A program made the position numbers and the translations under genes. From the NCBI RefSeq assembly GCF_031834595.1, contig NZ_CP115541.1, forward strand, positions 3,032,501 to 3,096,500: a DNA stretch of 64,000 nt, in the 5' to 3' direction. The notes beneath the pieces are model-generated. The model was not told the origin of the DNA and searched no databases. It saw only the letters and a list, made by a program, of their open reading frames with translations. This DNA comes from Stenotrophomonas oahuensis (GTDB lineage: Bacteria; Pseudomonadota; Gammaproteobacteria; Xanthomonadales; Xanthomonadaceae). Of the stretch, positions 43,589-52,947 are shown in pieces; the stretch's first letter is position 1; each line of letters opens with the position of its first letter.

Positions 43589-45520
43589 ATGTCCCAAGAA
43601 ACCCCCGCGCCGCTGCTGTTTGCAGACCTCGGCCTGTCCGATGCTGTGATGCAGGCGGTCGCTGCCGTCGGCTATGAAACCCCGTCGCCGATCCAGGCCG
43701 CCACCATCCCGGCGATGCTGGAAGGCCGCGACGTGCTGGGCCAGGCCCAGACCGGTACCGGCAAGACCGCTGCGTTTGCGCTGCCGGTGCTGTCCAATCT
43801 GGACTTCAACCAGACCAAGCCGCAGGTGCTGGTACTGGCCCCGACCCGCGAACTGGCCATCCAGGTCGCCGAAGCTTTCCAGACCTATTCGGCCAAGATT
43901 CCGGGCTTCCGCGTGCTGCCGGTGTACGGCGGCCAGCCGTACGGCCAGCAGCTGTCGGCCCTGCGCCGCGGTGTCCACGTGGTGGTGGGTACCCCCGGCC
44001 GCGTGATCGACCACCTGGATCGCGGCACCCTGGACCTGTCCGAGCTGAAGACCCTGGTGCTGGACGAAGCCGATGAAATGCTGCGCATGGGCTTCATCGA
44101 CGATGTCGAAGCGGTGCTGAAGAAGCTGCCGGAGACCCGCCAGGTGGCCCTGTTCTCGGCCACCATGCCGCCGCAGATCCGCCGCATCGCGCAGACCTAT
44201 CTGCAGAATCCGGCCGAAGTCACCATCGCCGCCAAGACCACCACCTCGGCCAACATCCGCCAGCGCTACTGGTGGGTGAGCGGCATGCACAAGCTCGATG
44301 CGTTGACCCGCATCCTGGAAGTTGAGCCGTTCGACGCGATGATCATCTTCGCGCGGACCAAGGCCGGTACCGAAGAACTGGCGGAAAAGCTGCAGGCCCG
44401 CGGTCTGGCTGCGGCTGCCATCAACGGCGACATGCAGCAGGCCCAGCGCGAGCGCACCATTGGCCAGCTCAAGGAAGGCAAGCTGGACATCCTGGTGGCC
44501 ACCGACGTGGCCGCGCGCGGTCTGGACGTGGAACGCATCAGCCACGTGCTGAACTACGACATTCCGTACGACACCGAAAGCTATGTGCACCGTATTGGCC
44601 GTACCGGCCGTGCGGGGCGCACCGGCGATGCGATCCTGTTCGCGACCCCGCGTGAGAAGGGCATGCTGCGCGCCATCGAGCGCGCCACCCGCCAGCCCAT
44701 CGAGGAAATGCAGCTGCCGAGCGTGGACGCGGTCAACGACACCCGCGTGAACAAGTTCATGAGCCGCATCAGCGACGCGCTGGCGGACGGCAACATCGAC
44801 TTCTACCGCGACCTGCTGCAGCGCTTTGAGGGCGAACACAATGTGCCGGCGATCGACATTGCCGCCGCGCTGGCCAAGCTGCTGCAGGGCGATTCGCCGT
44901 TCCTGCTGACCCCGCCGGTGCGTGGTGCGCGTGAAGACCGCGCTCCGCGCGAGCGCCATGATCGTGCCGACCGCGGTGAGCGCCCGGCGCGCTTTGAGCC
45001 GCGCTTCGAACGTGGCCCGCGCCGCGATGACGACCGCGCTGCCCGCGGCCCGCGTCCGGAAGGTGACTTTGGCCAGAACGACGGTGGTTTCGAGCGCGCT
45101 CCGCGTCGCGATATCGCCCCGCGCGGTGCGCCGGAAGCCGGCATGGAAACCTTCCGTATCGAAGTGGGCCATGTGCACGGCGTCAAGCCGGGCAACATCG
45201 TCGGCGCGATCGCCAACGAAGCCGGTCTGGAAAGCCGCTTCATCGGCCGCATCGATATTCACGATGACTTCTCCGTGTTGGACCTGCCGGCCGAGATGCC
45301 CAGCGACCTGCTGACCCACCTGAAGAAGGTGTGGGTGTCGGGCCAGCAGCTTCAGATGCGCCGCGTGGAGCCGGGTGAAGACCTGACCCCGTCGTCGCGT
45401 CCGCCGGCCCGGCCGAAGTTCGGGCGCGGCCCGGGCAAGCCGGGCGGCCACCGCGGTGGCCCGGGCGGCAACGACCGCCCACCGCGTCGCGACGGCTTCA
45501 AGCCGCGCGGTCCGCGCTGA
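43589..45520 (+). CDS. deaD: DEAD-box RNA helicase DeaD (CsdA)
   Basis: ATP-dependent RNA helicase for ribosome assembly and mRNA decay, usually important in the cold. The 643 residues contain the Q motif (about 30), Walker A AQTGTGKT, motif Ia PTRELAIQVAEAF, DEAD (VLDEADEML), SAT, ARGLDV and HRIGRTGRAG. After the helicase core come a dimerisation/DbpA-like RNA-binding domain (about 515-600, ETFRIEVGHVHGVKPGNIVGA fits) and an Arg/Gly-rich tail. An Arg/Asp-rich insert at about 450-510 separates them. The start MSQETPAPLLF follows TTTGGAG. A strong terminator follows. Confidence 0.96.
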   Translation: MSQETPAPLLFADLGLSDAVMQAVAAVGYETPSPIQAATIPAMLEGRDVLGQAQTGTGKTAAFALPVLSNLDFNQTKPQVLVLAPTRELAIQVAEAFQTYSAKIPGFRVLPVYGGQPYGQQLSALRRGVHVVVGTPGRVIDHLDRGTLDLSELKTLVLDEADEMLRMGFIDDVEAVLKKLPETRQVALFSATMPPQIRRIAQTYLQNPAEVTIAAKTTTSANIRQRYWWVSGMHKLDALTRILEVEPFDAMIIFARTKAGTEELAEKLQARGLAAAAINGDMQQAQRERTIGQLKEGKLDILVATDVAARGLDVERISHVLNYDIPYDTESYVHRIGRTGRAGRTGDAILFATPREKGMLRAIERATRQPIEEMQLPSVDAVNDTRVNKFMSRISDALADGNIDFYRDLLQRFEGEHNVPAIDIAAALAKLLQGDSPFLLTPPVRGAREDRAPRERHDRADRGERPARFEPRFERGPRRDDDRAARGPRPEGDFGQNDGGFERAPRRDIAPRGAPEAGMETFRIEVGHVHGVKPGNIVGAIANEAGLESRFIGRIDIHDDFSVLDLPAEMPSDLLTHLKKVWVSGQQLQMRRVEPGEDLTPSSRPPARPKFGRGPGKPGGHRGGPGGNDRPPRRDGFKPRGPR

Positions 45521-45523
45521 CCC

Positions 45524-45583
45524 GGTAGGTGCCGACCACATGTCGGCACACCGCTCCGGTAGGTGCCGACCGTTGGTCGGCAC
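45524..45583. repeat. Tandem pair of GGTAGGTGCCGACC palindromes
   Basis: Copies at 45524-45549 and 45558-45583 share GGTAGGTGCCGACC and GTCGGCAC arms but differ in the loop (ACAT against GTTG). They stand between the deaD stop and its terminator. Confidence 0.85.
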
Positions 45584-45589
45584 ACATTG

Positions 45590-45620
45590 AAAAACGCCAG
45601 TCCTCCGGGCTGGCGTTTTT
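45590..45620 (+). terminator. Rho-independent terminator of deaD
   Basis: AAAAACGCCAG (45590-45600), a 9-base loop, CTGGCGTTTTT (45610-45620): an 11-bp stem with T run. Confidence 0.92.
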
Positions 45621-45760
45621 CGTTCAGCCCGTTTTCGCACCACCTCAACACGCCCGGACATAGCCTCAGCGCTGTATGGCGTGCTTGGGAGGGCGGGCAG
45701 GCGTCGGCGGGCGCAGGCCAGCCTGGAATCGCAACCAGCGACGACAGGACAGGAGGGCGC

Positions 45761-48184
45761 ATGCTGGGAAGCGGTAACAGAGAGGGAGGTGGCAACGCGG
45801 TACCGCAGGTGACAAAGGGGCTGACTCTGCGGTTCGTGCTGTTGACCGGAATGGCGATCGGACTGGTCGGCATCTCCGCGCTGATCCAGGAACTGCAGGC
45901 GGCATCCACGGCGTGGATCGTCGGGCAGAGCCATTGGTCGCGCGGGCAGCAGCGCGCCACGTTTTCGTTGGCGCGCTACATCGAATCGGGAAATCCGGCC
46001 AATCTGGCTGACGCCCGCGCCGCCCTGGCGGTGCCACTGGGCGACCTGGACGCGCGCCTGGCCATGGAGCAGGAAAACCTGGACCGGGAACGGGCGCGCC
46101 AGGGCCTGCTGCGCGGACACAACACCCCTGCCGACGCCGAACGCCTGATCCTGTCGTTCCGCTATCTGGGTGGCATGAGCTACTTCCGCGACGCGGTGCA
46201 GTTCTGGAGGCGCACTGATCATGGGCTCCTGCAGCTGCAGCAGATGGCCGATACCGCCGAGGCCATGCACCAGGCGGGCGGCATGCCGCCGGAAGTACGT
46301 CAGGCGATGCTGCTGCATCTGCAGGCGCTCGATCGCAGCCTGCAGGCGCATGCCAATGCGTACTCGCAGTCGCTGCTCAACACCGCGTCGATCGTGCGCA
46401 TCACCACCTTGATCGTCGGCGGTCTGTCGGTGCTGCTGATCACCGTGGTGGCGGCGCTGCTTGCGCGCCGCGTACGCAACGACCTGATCGAGAAGGAAAG
46501 CCGCTTTCGCGCCGCGTTCTACCAAGCCACCATCGGCATGCTCAAGCTGGATGTGGAAGGCCGCATCGTCGAGGCCAACCAGAGCGCCGCGGACATGCTG
46601 GGCTACCGGCGCGACATCCTGATCGGCATGACCCTGCCTGAGCTGCTGGTGGAAGGTGAACTGGTGCAGAGCTCAAACGGAGCCATCGACTGGCCCCAGC
46701 AGCTGCGCCCGGCCGAGCTGCGCTTCCGTCGCGCCGACGGCAGCCTGTTGTGGGGGCGCAGCAGTGGCACGCTGGTACAGGCCCCCAACCGGCCGACGCG
46801 GGTCTTCGCGATGATTGAAGATGTGTCGCAGAACCATGCGCTGGCCCGTGAGGTGGAGCACCAGGCCAGCCACGACCCGCTGACCGGCCTGATCAACCGC
46901 CGCGAGATCGAGCGGCGGCTGGAGCAGGCGCTGCTGAACGTCCGCAGCCACGGTGGCGTGCACAGCCTGTGCTACATCGACCTGGACTACTTCAAACTGG
47001 TCAATGATGGGCTTGGCCATGCGGCAGGCGATCAGCTGCTGCGCAGCCTGTCCGAGTACCTGGTGGGCGCGGTGCGCGATGGCGACTGGGTCGGCCGCAT
47101 GGGCGGCGACGAGTTCGCCCTGTTCCTCGCGCATGCCGGCCAGGAAGATGCACGCCAGGTGCTGCAACGGGTGATGCGTTCGTTGGGCCAGGCCGGCGCA
47201 GTACAGGGCGAAGGCGCGCCGCAGGTGCGCTGCAGCGTCGGCGTGGTCGAGATCACCGCTGATGTGGCCGATGTGAACTGGCTGATGAGCGCCGCCGACA
47301 GTGCCTGCTACGCCGCCAAGCAGGCGGGCCGCAACCGCGTTCACTTCTACAACGAGACCCGGGAGGCGCTGGAAGAGCGGCGGCGGGAAGCCGAGCGCCT
47401 GGCCCGTGTGTCGGCGGCCATGGCCGAGAACCGCATGCTGCTGTTCGCGCAGCGCATTGTCTGGCGAGATGATCCTGCGTTCCTGCATTACGAGGTGCTG
47501 GTGCGTCTGCGCGGGCGCGATGGCCAACTGCACAGCCCCGGCGAGTTCATGCCGGCGGTGGAGCGCTATGGCATGGGCATGGCACTGGATCGGCACGTGC
47601 TGGGCCTGTTGTTCCGCCACCTGCAGGTCTGCCCCGGGCATGTGCAGCGGTTGGGACTGTGCAACGTGAACGTGTCGGCGCAGTCGATCACGGAACCCAG
47701 CTTCCTGGCCTATGTGAGCGACCTGCTCGAGCGCAATCGTGGACTGGCCCGGAAGCTGTGCTTCGAAGTCACCGAAACCGCGGCGATCAGCAACCTGGAA
47801 CAGGCCCGCAGTTTCGTCGAGGCAGTGAAGGCGCGAGGCTGCCGGGTGGCGCTGGATGACTTTGGTTCCGGCCTGTCCTCGTTCGGTTACCTGCGCCAGC
47901 TGCCGGCGGACATGCTGAAGATCGACGGCGTGTTTGTGCGCGACATGGACATGGATCCGGTCAGCCGGGCCACGGTTCGAGCCATTACCGAAATCGGCCG
48001 CGAACTGCACATGACCGTGGTGGCCGAATGGGTGGAGTCGGACGAGGTGGCCGACCAGCTGCAGGCGCTGGGGGTGGACGGGCTGCAGGGGTACGCGGTG
48101 GAGCGGCCGATGGCGCTGGAAAAAATGACCCAGTCGGCGTTGTGGGCAGCCCGTGGCGATGCGGCGCAGCAGAACTTGCGATAA
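45761..48184 (+). CDS. Membrane PAS-GGDEF-EAL protein (c-di-GMP turnover)
   Basis: An 807-residue dual-domain protein that may make and break c-di-GMP. AGGAGGGCGC precedes the ATG. Two membrane helices (about 23-43 and 208-232) enclose a helical periplasmic sensor. A PAS domain spans about 245-370 (GMLKLDVEGRIVEANQSAADMLGY). The GGDEF domain has intact GGDEF at 448-452 and an I-site RDGD five residues before. The EAL domain begins at about 545; the signature is EVL at 578-580, keeping the essential Glu. NVNVS, FEVTET, ALDDFGSG, LKID, EWVES and LQGYAVERP are all present, so phosphodiesterase activity is plausible. Confidence 0.92.
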   Translation: MLGSGNREGGGNAVPQVTKGLTLRFVLLTGMAIGLVGISALIQELQAASTAWIVGQSHWSRGQQRATFSLARYIESGNPANLADARAALAVPLGDLDARLAMEQENLDRERARQGLLRGHNTPADAERLILSFRYLGGMSYFRDAVQFWRRTDHGLLQLQQMADTAEAMHQAGGMPPEVRQAMLLHLQALDRSLQAHANAYSQSLLNTASIVRITTLIVGGLSVLLITVVAALLARRVRNDLIEKESRFRAAFYQATIGMLKLDVEGRIVEANQSAADMLGYRRDILIGMTLPELLVEGELVQSSNGAIDWPQQLRPAELRFRRADGSLLWGRSSGTLVQAPNRPTRVFAMIEDVSQNHALAREVEHQASHDPLTGLINRREIERRLEQALLNVRSHGGVHSLCYIDLDYFKLVNDGLGHAAGDQLLRSLSEYLVGAVRDGDWVGRMGGDEFALFLAHAGQEDARQVLQRVMRSLGQAGAVQGEGAPQVRCSVGVVEITADVADVNWLMSAADSACYAAKQAGRNRVHFYNETREALEERRREAERLARVSAAMAENRMLLFAQRIVWRDDPAFLHYEVLVRLRGRDGQLHSPGEFMPAVERYGMGMALDRHVLGLLFRHLQVCPGHVQRLGLCNVNVSAQSITEPSFLAYVSDLLERNRGLARKLCFEVTETAAISNLEQARSFVEAVKARGCRVALDDFGSGLSSFGYLRQLPADMLKIDGVFVRDMDMDPVSRATVRAITEIGRELHMTVVAEWVESDEVADQLQALGVDGLQGYAVERPMALEKMTQSALWAARGDAAQQNLR

Positions 48185-48250
48185 TGGTCACCGGGGACGG
48201 CACGCGCAGGGTGTGTCGGCAGCAGGCGGGGCCGTGGTGTGAGGACAGGA

Positions 48251-49897
48251 ATGGTGGGGTTCAAGCAAGGCAGGCAGGGGCCACCCGGCCTGGTCTGGCT
48301 TCTTTTCATGCTCACCCTGCTGGTGCCGCTACAGGCTTTCGCGCATGCCCCGGAGCCCGGGCGCGATGTGCTGCTGCTCGGCGCGGCTACGGACGAGCAG
48401 ACGCCACAGCGGGCGTGTTCTCCCGAGGTGCTGGCCCGCCACCAGGAAATTCTCGAGGTTCCAGCACCGGCAGAAGGCTGGTCCGGCCAGCCGCAGGCGG
48501 TCGACGTGTTCGGCGTGTTCACCGGCGAAGTGCGGATCAGCCACGGTGACCGCCAGATCTGCGGCAACATGCATGATGCCCGCACCCGGGATTCCCGTTT
48601 CCGCGCCGGCATCGGCATGGTGGTGGTGCCCAAGGCCGGTGATCATGAACCGATCGTGGTGTCCTGGACCACACCACTGAAGCCGTACTGGGTGCCCACG
48701 GTGCGCCTCGGCGCACCCAGCCCGGTCCAGCAGAACGACACCGCACGCCTGCTGGTTCGGGTGTCCTGCATCGCGGTGGCGATCGCATTGGCGCTCTCGG
48801 CGTTGATGGGCTACGTCACCGCCAAAGACCGCTCTTTCCTGATCTATGTCGCGGTGTGCCTGGTGTTCGTGCTGTGGCAGTCAGTGCTGGGCGGGTTGAG
48901 CGGCTATCCGGAGCCGTGGTTGCCGGTCTACGAAAGCGCCTCGTGGTGGCTGATCGCGCTCAGCGCGGTCACCCTGGGAATTCTGCTGCCGGTGCTGTGG
49001 CGGCTCAATGGCGGCGACCGCCTGTGGCCGCGCTCGCGGCTGGGACAGCAGCTGGTGCTGTGGGCCGGCGTCGCCACGGCCCTGTTCGTGCCGTGGTTCG
49101 GCGTGAGCGGACTGATCTGGCTGTCGGATGTGTTGGAGCACGTGTTCCAGCTGGGCCTGCTGGTCTGCCTTGGGGTCGGGCTATGGGCACTGCGCCGCCG
49201 TGACTATTACGCCCTGGCCGGCCTGTCGGCGCTGCTGCCCTGGTGGGTGATGATGCTGGCCGACCTGGTTCAGGCGCAGTGGCTGATCGCCTACCGGATC
49301 GAGGCGCTGCAGCTGTCTGCCACCTGGTTCCTGATGATGTCGGCCTATGCGCTCAACCTGCGTCTGGGCCGGCTGCGCCAGCAGCGCGATGAGATGCGGC
49401 AGCTGGCGGATACCGATGGCCTGACCGGTCTGCCCAACCGCCGTGCCGGCCTGCGCCTGCTTGCCCGGCATCTGGAGCGGCCGGCGCACGAACAGCAGTC
49501 GCTGGCGATCGGCTTCCTTGACATCGACCTGTTCAAGGACATCAATGACCGGTTCGGTCATGAAGCCGGCGACCGCGTGCTGGTCGCGGTAGCGCGCGCG
49601 TTGCGAACGGCGGTGCGCGCGCAGGACCAGGTGGTTCGCATGGGCGGCGAGGAGTTCCTGATCCTGTTGCCGGGTGCCAATCGCGCCGCAGCCCTGTCGC
49701 GGCTGGAAAGCGTGCGCCAGCAGGTGGCAGCGGTGTCGCCTTCACTAGCGCTGGACGGGCTGGCACTGACCGCCAGCATTGGGCTGGCGGTGTGGCAGCC
49801 CGGTCGCGACGATCTGGCCGGACTGCTGCGCCGCGCCGACCACGCGATGTACAGCGCAAAGCGCGCCGGTCGCAACCAGGTCTACGACGGCGGGTGA
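48251..49897 (+). CDS. 7TM-sensor diguanylate cyclase
   Basis: A 548-residue membrane enzyme predicted to make c-di-GMP. GAGGACAGGA precedes the ATG. A signal-like helix (about 18-33) is followed by a periplasmic domain (about 35-165), then seven hydrophobic helices (about 170-375) as in 7TMR-DISM sensors, and a cytoplasmic GGDEF domain. The active site is GGEEF at 465-469 with I-site RAQD five residues before it. The sensor ligand is unknown. It follows the GGDEF-EAL gene by 66 bp on the same strand. Confidence 0.9.
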   Translation: MVGFKQGRQGPPGLVWLLFMLTLLVPLQAFAHAPEPGRDVLLLGAATDEQTPQRACSPEVLARHQEILEVPAPAEGWSGQPQAVDVFGVFTGEVRISHGDRQICGNMHDARTRDSRFRAGIGMVVVPKAGDHEPIVVSWTTPLKPYWVPTVRLGAPSPVQQNDTARLLVRVSCIAVAIALALSALMGYVTAKDRSFLIYVAVCLVFVLWQSVLGGLSGYPEPWLPVYESASWWLIALSAVTLGILLPVLWRLNGGDRLWPRSRLGQQLVLWAGVATALFVPWFGVSGLIWLSDVLEHVFQLGLLVCLGVGLWALRRRDYYALAGLSALLPWWVMMLADLVQAQWLIAYRIEALQLSATWFLMMSAYALNLRLGRLRQQRDEMRQLADTDGLTGLPNRRAGLRLLARHLERPAHEQQSLAIGFLDIDLFKDINDRFGHEAGDRVLVAVARALRTAVRAQDQVVRMGGEEFLILLPGANRAAALSRLESVRQQVAAVSPSLALDGLALTASIGLAVWQPGRDDLAGLLRRADHAMYSAKRAGRNQVYDGG

Positions 49898-49942
49898 CAT
49901 GGCGTCATGCCCGGCAGCGCGGTTTTCCCGGATAATGGCGGG

Positions 49943-50665
49943 ATGACCACCCGACTCAACAAACACATCGCCGAAACCGGCTTCTGTTCCCGGCGTGAAG
50001 CCGACCGCCTGATCGGCGAACGCCGCGTCACCGTCAACGGCATCGCCGCCGGCACCGGCGCGGTGGTCGGTGAAGGCGACGTCGTCCTCGTCGACGGCCA
50101 GCCGCTGCGCGCCCGCGAGGCGAAGAAGGGCGGCGGCCGCCGCCACGTCTACATCGCGCTGAACAAGCCGGTGGGCGTGACCTGCACCACCGAAAGCGCG
50201 GTCAAGGGCAACATCGTCGACTTCGTCGGCCACGAACAGCGCATCTTCCCGATTGGCCGGCTGGACAAGGATTCGGAAGGCCTGATCCTGATGACCAGCA
50301 ATGGCGACATCGTCAACCAGATCCTGCGCGCCGAGAACGGCCACCAGAAGGAGTACCTGGTGGCGGTGAACAAGCCCGTTACCGACGAATTCCTGCGCGG
50401 CATGGCCCGCGGCGTCCGCATCCACAACGAAACCACCTTGCCGTGCCGGACCTCGCGCATCGCCAAGTTCGGCTTCCGTATCATCCTCGAGCAGGGCCTG
50501 AACCGGCAGATCCGCCTGATGGCCGCCGCCTTCGGCTACCGGGTCACCCAGCTGCGCCGGGTGCGCATCGACAACATCAAGATCGGCGCGCTCAAGCCGG
50601 GCCAGTGGCGCAACCTGACCGATGCCGAGTTGAAGGGTCTGCTGCCCAAACAGCTGGACTGGTAA
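49943..50665 (+). CDS. rluF: 23S rRNA pseudouridine synthase RluF
   Basis: Isomerises U2604 (and U2605) of 23S rRNA. The 240-residue protein has an N-terminal S4 domain (TRLNKHIAETGFCSRREADRLI) and a RsuA-type catalytic domain with nucleophile Asp in IGRLDKDSEGLIL. RxxRIL-type contact region QIRLMAAAFGYRV fits the family. The start MTTRLNKH is chosen by homology; only GCGGG precedes it. It is shorter than E. coli RluF because the C-terminal tail is missing, as in other Xanthomonadaceae-type enzymes. RluF rather than RluB/RsuA is favoured by the overall pattern. Confidence 0.87.
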   Translation: MTTRLNKHIAETGFCSRREADRLIGERRVTVNGIAAGTGAVVGEGDVVLVDGQPLRAREAKKGGGRRHVYIALNKPVGVTCTTESAVKGNIVDFVGHEQRIFPIGRLDKDSEGLILMTSNGDIVNQILRAENGHQKEYLVAVNKPVTDEFLRGMARGVRIHNETTLPCRTSRIAKFGFRIILEQGLNRQIRLMAAAFGYRVTQLRRVRIDNIKIGALKPGQWRNLTDAELKGLLPKQLDW

Positions 50666-50752
50666 GCCCGTGGTCGACGTGCACGGGGCGCTCACGCTCC
50701 GTCACGCGATTCGGACTAGACTGCCGCCAGCTCCCGGATTTCGACCCGCTGC

Positions 50753-51820
50753 ATGATCAAGCCCGAGAAGCCTTCCAACGAGGCGCTGCGCCTGGACGCG
50801 CTGTACCGTTACCGCATCCTCGACACCGACAAGGAGAAATCCTTCGAGGACCTGGTCACCATCGCCAAGGCGGTGTGCGGCACGTCCATGGCCGCGGTAA
50901 CCCTGATCGATGCCGAGCGGCAGTGGTTCAAGTCCATCCAGGGCACCGAGGCGGCGGAACTGCCGCGTGCTGAATCGATGTGTGGTCACGCCATCCTGCA
51001 GCCGCAGCAGGTGATGGTGATCGAGGATGCGCGCGTTGACGAACGTTTCCACGACAACCCCATTGTCACCGGCGCACCGCATGTGCGCTTCTACGCCGGT
51101 GCGCCGCTGATCAGCAACGAAGGTTATCCGCTGGGCACACTGTGCGTGTTCGACCCGCAGCCGCACCAGTTGGATACCGACCAGACCGAGGCGCTGGCGG
51201 CGTTGTCGCGGCAGGTGATGCTGGTGATGGAACTGCGCCGCTTCGCCCAGGACATCCAGAGCCACATGCTGGAGCGCGAGGACTACGAGCGGCTGCTCAA
51301 CGAGTATCACGACCTGCTGCTGGCGCAGAACGCCGATCTGGCCGAACAGAGCCGCACCGACGTACTGACCGGCCTGCCCAACCGCCGCGCCATGTCGGTG
51401 GCGCTGGAGGCCTCGCTGCTGGACGCCGATGGCCAGCCGCGGCAGACCGCCGTGGCGCTGGTGGACATCGATCACTTCAAGCAGATCAATGACCTCCACG
51501 GCCATGCCACCGGCGACCGCGTGCTGGCCGAACTGGGCGTGCTGTTGCGCGCGCATTTCTCCGGACGGGGCATGGCGGCGCGTTACGGTGGCGAGGAGTT
51601 CGTGGTGCTGATGCCCGACACCGACCTGCGCACCGCCGAACTGCAGTGCGACTTCCTGCGCATGGCGGTGGCGGAGCTGCCGTTGGGCTTCCCGGTCACC
51701 ATCAGCATCGGCGTGGCCGCGCACAAGGCCGGCGACAACGTCGACCAGACTGTGTCCCGCGCCGACGCCGCGCTGTACCAGGCCAAGCGCAGCGGCCGCG
51801 ATCGCGTGGAAGTTGCGTAG
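50753..51820 (+). CDS. GAF-GGDEF diguanylate cyclase, soluble
   Basis: A 355-residue cytoplasmic enzyme with no membrane helix. The GAF domain (about 25-160) has CGTSMAAVTLIDAERQWFKS and YAGAPLISNEGYPLGTLCVFD, typical of GAF sensors paired with GGDEF. A short helix joins it to the GGDEF domain (about 195-355), whose active site is GGEEF at 279-283. The position five residues before it reads SGRG, so the RxxD I-site is absent and product inhibition through that site is not expected. TAGACT lies 36 bp upstream of the ATG. Its stop codon overlaps a GTAG repeat. Confidence 0.92.
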   Translation: MIKPEKPSNEALRLDALYRYRILDTDKEKSFEDLVTIAKAVCGTSMAAVTLIDAERQWFKSIQGTEAAELPRAESMCGHAILQPQQVMVIEDARVDERFHDNPIVTGAPHVRFYAGAPLISNEGYPLGTLCVFDPQPHQLDTDQTEALAALSRQVMLVMELRRFAQDIQSHMLEREDYERLLNEYHDLLLAQNADLAEQSRTDVLTGLPNRRAMSVALEASLLDADGQPRQTAVALVDIDHFKQINDLHGHATGDRVLAELGVLLRAHFSGRGMAARYGGEEFVVLMPDTDLRTAELQCDFLRMAVAELPLGFPVTISIGVAAHKAGDNVDQTVSRADAALYQAKRSGRDRVEVA

Positions 51821-51838
51821 AGCCGGGCTTGTCCGGCT
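51817..51838. repeat. GTAG palindrome overlapping a stop codon
   Basis: GTAGAGCCGGGC TTG TCCGGCT: the TAG of the GTAG start is also the stop codon of the GAF-GGDEF gene. A partial related stretch follows at 51855-51872. Confidence 0.75.
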
Positions 51839-51962
51839 GAACCACCCGGATGGTCGGGCAGCCGGGCAAGCCGCGCCTCCATAGAAATACAGCCGCATGT
51901 CTAATGAACGCGTCGCCACGCGCCCGGATATCAAATCACCGACATGTAGAGCCGTGTCGACC

Positions 51963-52910
51963 TTACTCCGCGATGTTCCGCGCCTCAGCCGTCCCCAGAA
52001 TCTCCGGATGCTGCACCGGCTTGCGGCGGTTCAACAGCGGATGCAGGAACACGGCACCGACGATGATAGCCACGCCGGCATACAACAGCGGGGTAAGTTC
52101 GCGCTGCTCGCTCAGCAGCACCATTGCCAGCAGGATGGCGTAGACCGGTTCCAGGTTGGTCACCAGCTGCACCGTGTACGCGCTCAGATGGCGTAGTGCC
52201 ACCAGCGCCAAGGCGAACGGCAGCAATGTGCAGACGCCGGCAAGGGTCAACAGCAACAGGCTGTCGCGCAGGTCGGGCAAGACCCACAACGGGCTGGCCA
52301 GCGCAGGCAGCAGGAAGGGAAGCAGGGGAGCCAGCAGGGTCAAAGTGAGCGTGCCCGCACCCAGCTCCACGGCGGTGACGGTGAGCGGGTCGGCATGGCT
52401 CACCAGACGCTTGTTGAGCGAGCCGAAGACGGCCACCAGCAGCGCTGACAGCGCGCCCACCAGCACGCCCAGGCGCATGCCATCGGGCACGCCGCCGACC
52501 ACCAGCGCCACACCCGGCAGCACGGCGATGCCGAACGCCAGCTCGCGCAGCTGGAACGGGCGCTTGGCCACCCACGGTTCGATCACCGCGGTGAATACCG
52601 GGGCCAGCGCGATGCACGTCGCCGCCACCGAGGCATTGGCCAGTTTCGCCGCGCCATAGAACGTGAGCCAGTGCAGCGCGACCAGTGCGCCGACCCCGCA
52701 ATAACCGGCGAGCAGGGCAGGGGAGAGCTGGCGCAGGCCGCGCCAGACCCGGGGCAGCAGCGCCAGCATGGCCACCACCAGCAGCATGCGCCACCACACC
52801 AGGGGCAGCGCGGGCAGGCTGATCAGGACGCCGAGGATGGCCGTGATGCCCCACAACAGCACACAGAAATGGATTTGCAGCAGCGCTTTGCGGGTATCGG
52901 TCATCGGCAT
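51963..52910 (-). CDS. EamA/DMT family transporter
   Basis: A 315-residue inner-membrane carrier with about ten hydrophobic helices in two EamA repeats (about 8-135 and 145-290). WGITAILGVLISLPALPLVWWRM and LSEQRELTPLLYAGVAIIVGAVFL mark the ends of the repeats. The start is ATG 52910 (or 52904); an open frame of 100 further codons upstream overlaps the divergent gene and is rejected. No Shine-Dalgarno is seen. The substrate is unknown; DMT proteins export metabolites or amino acids. Confidence 0.87.
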   Translation of the reverse strand: MPMTDTRKALLQIHFCVLLWGITAILGVLISLPALPLVWWRMLLVVAMLALLPRVWRGLRQLSPALLAGYCGVGALVALHWLTFYGAAKLANASVAATCIALAPVFTAVIEPWVAKRPFQLRELAFGIAVLPGVALVVGGVPDGMRLGVLVGALSALLVAVFGSLNKRLVSHADPLTVTAVELGAGTLTLTLLAPLLPFLLPALASPLWVLPDLRDSLLLLTLAGVCTLLPFALALVALRHLSAYTVQLVTNLEPVYAILLAMVLLSEQRELTPLLYAGVAIIVGAVFLHPLLNRRKPVQHPEILGTAEARNIAE

Positions 52911-52947
52911 GCGAGTATTGTGCGCGTTAACCTTCGCGAGGAACACC

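Noticed and set aside
43535..46525. A minus-strand open frame of 996 codons
   Set aside because: It lies antisense to deaD and the start of the GGDEF-EAL gene, is rich in His/Gln/Arg as expected of a shadow frame in GC-rich DNA, and shows no domain; the plus-strand genes have clear motifs.
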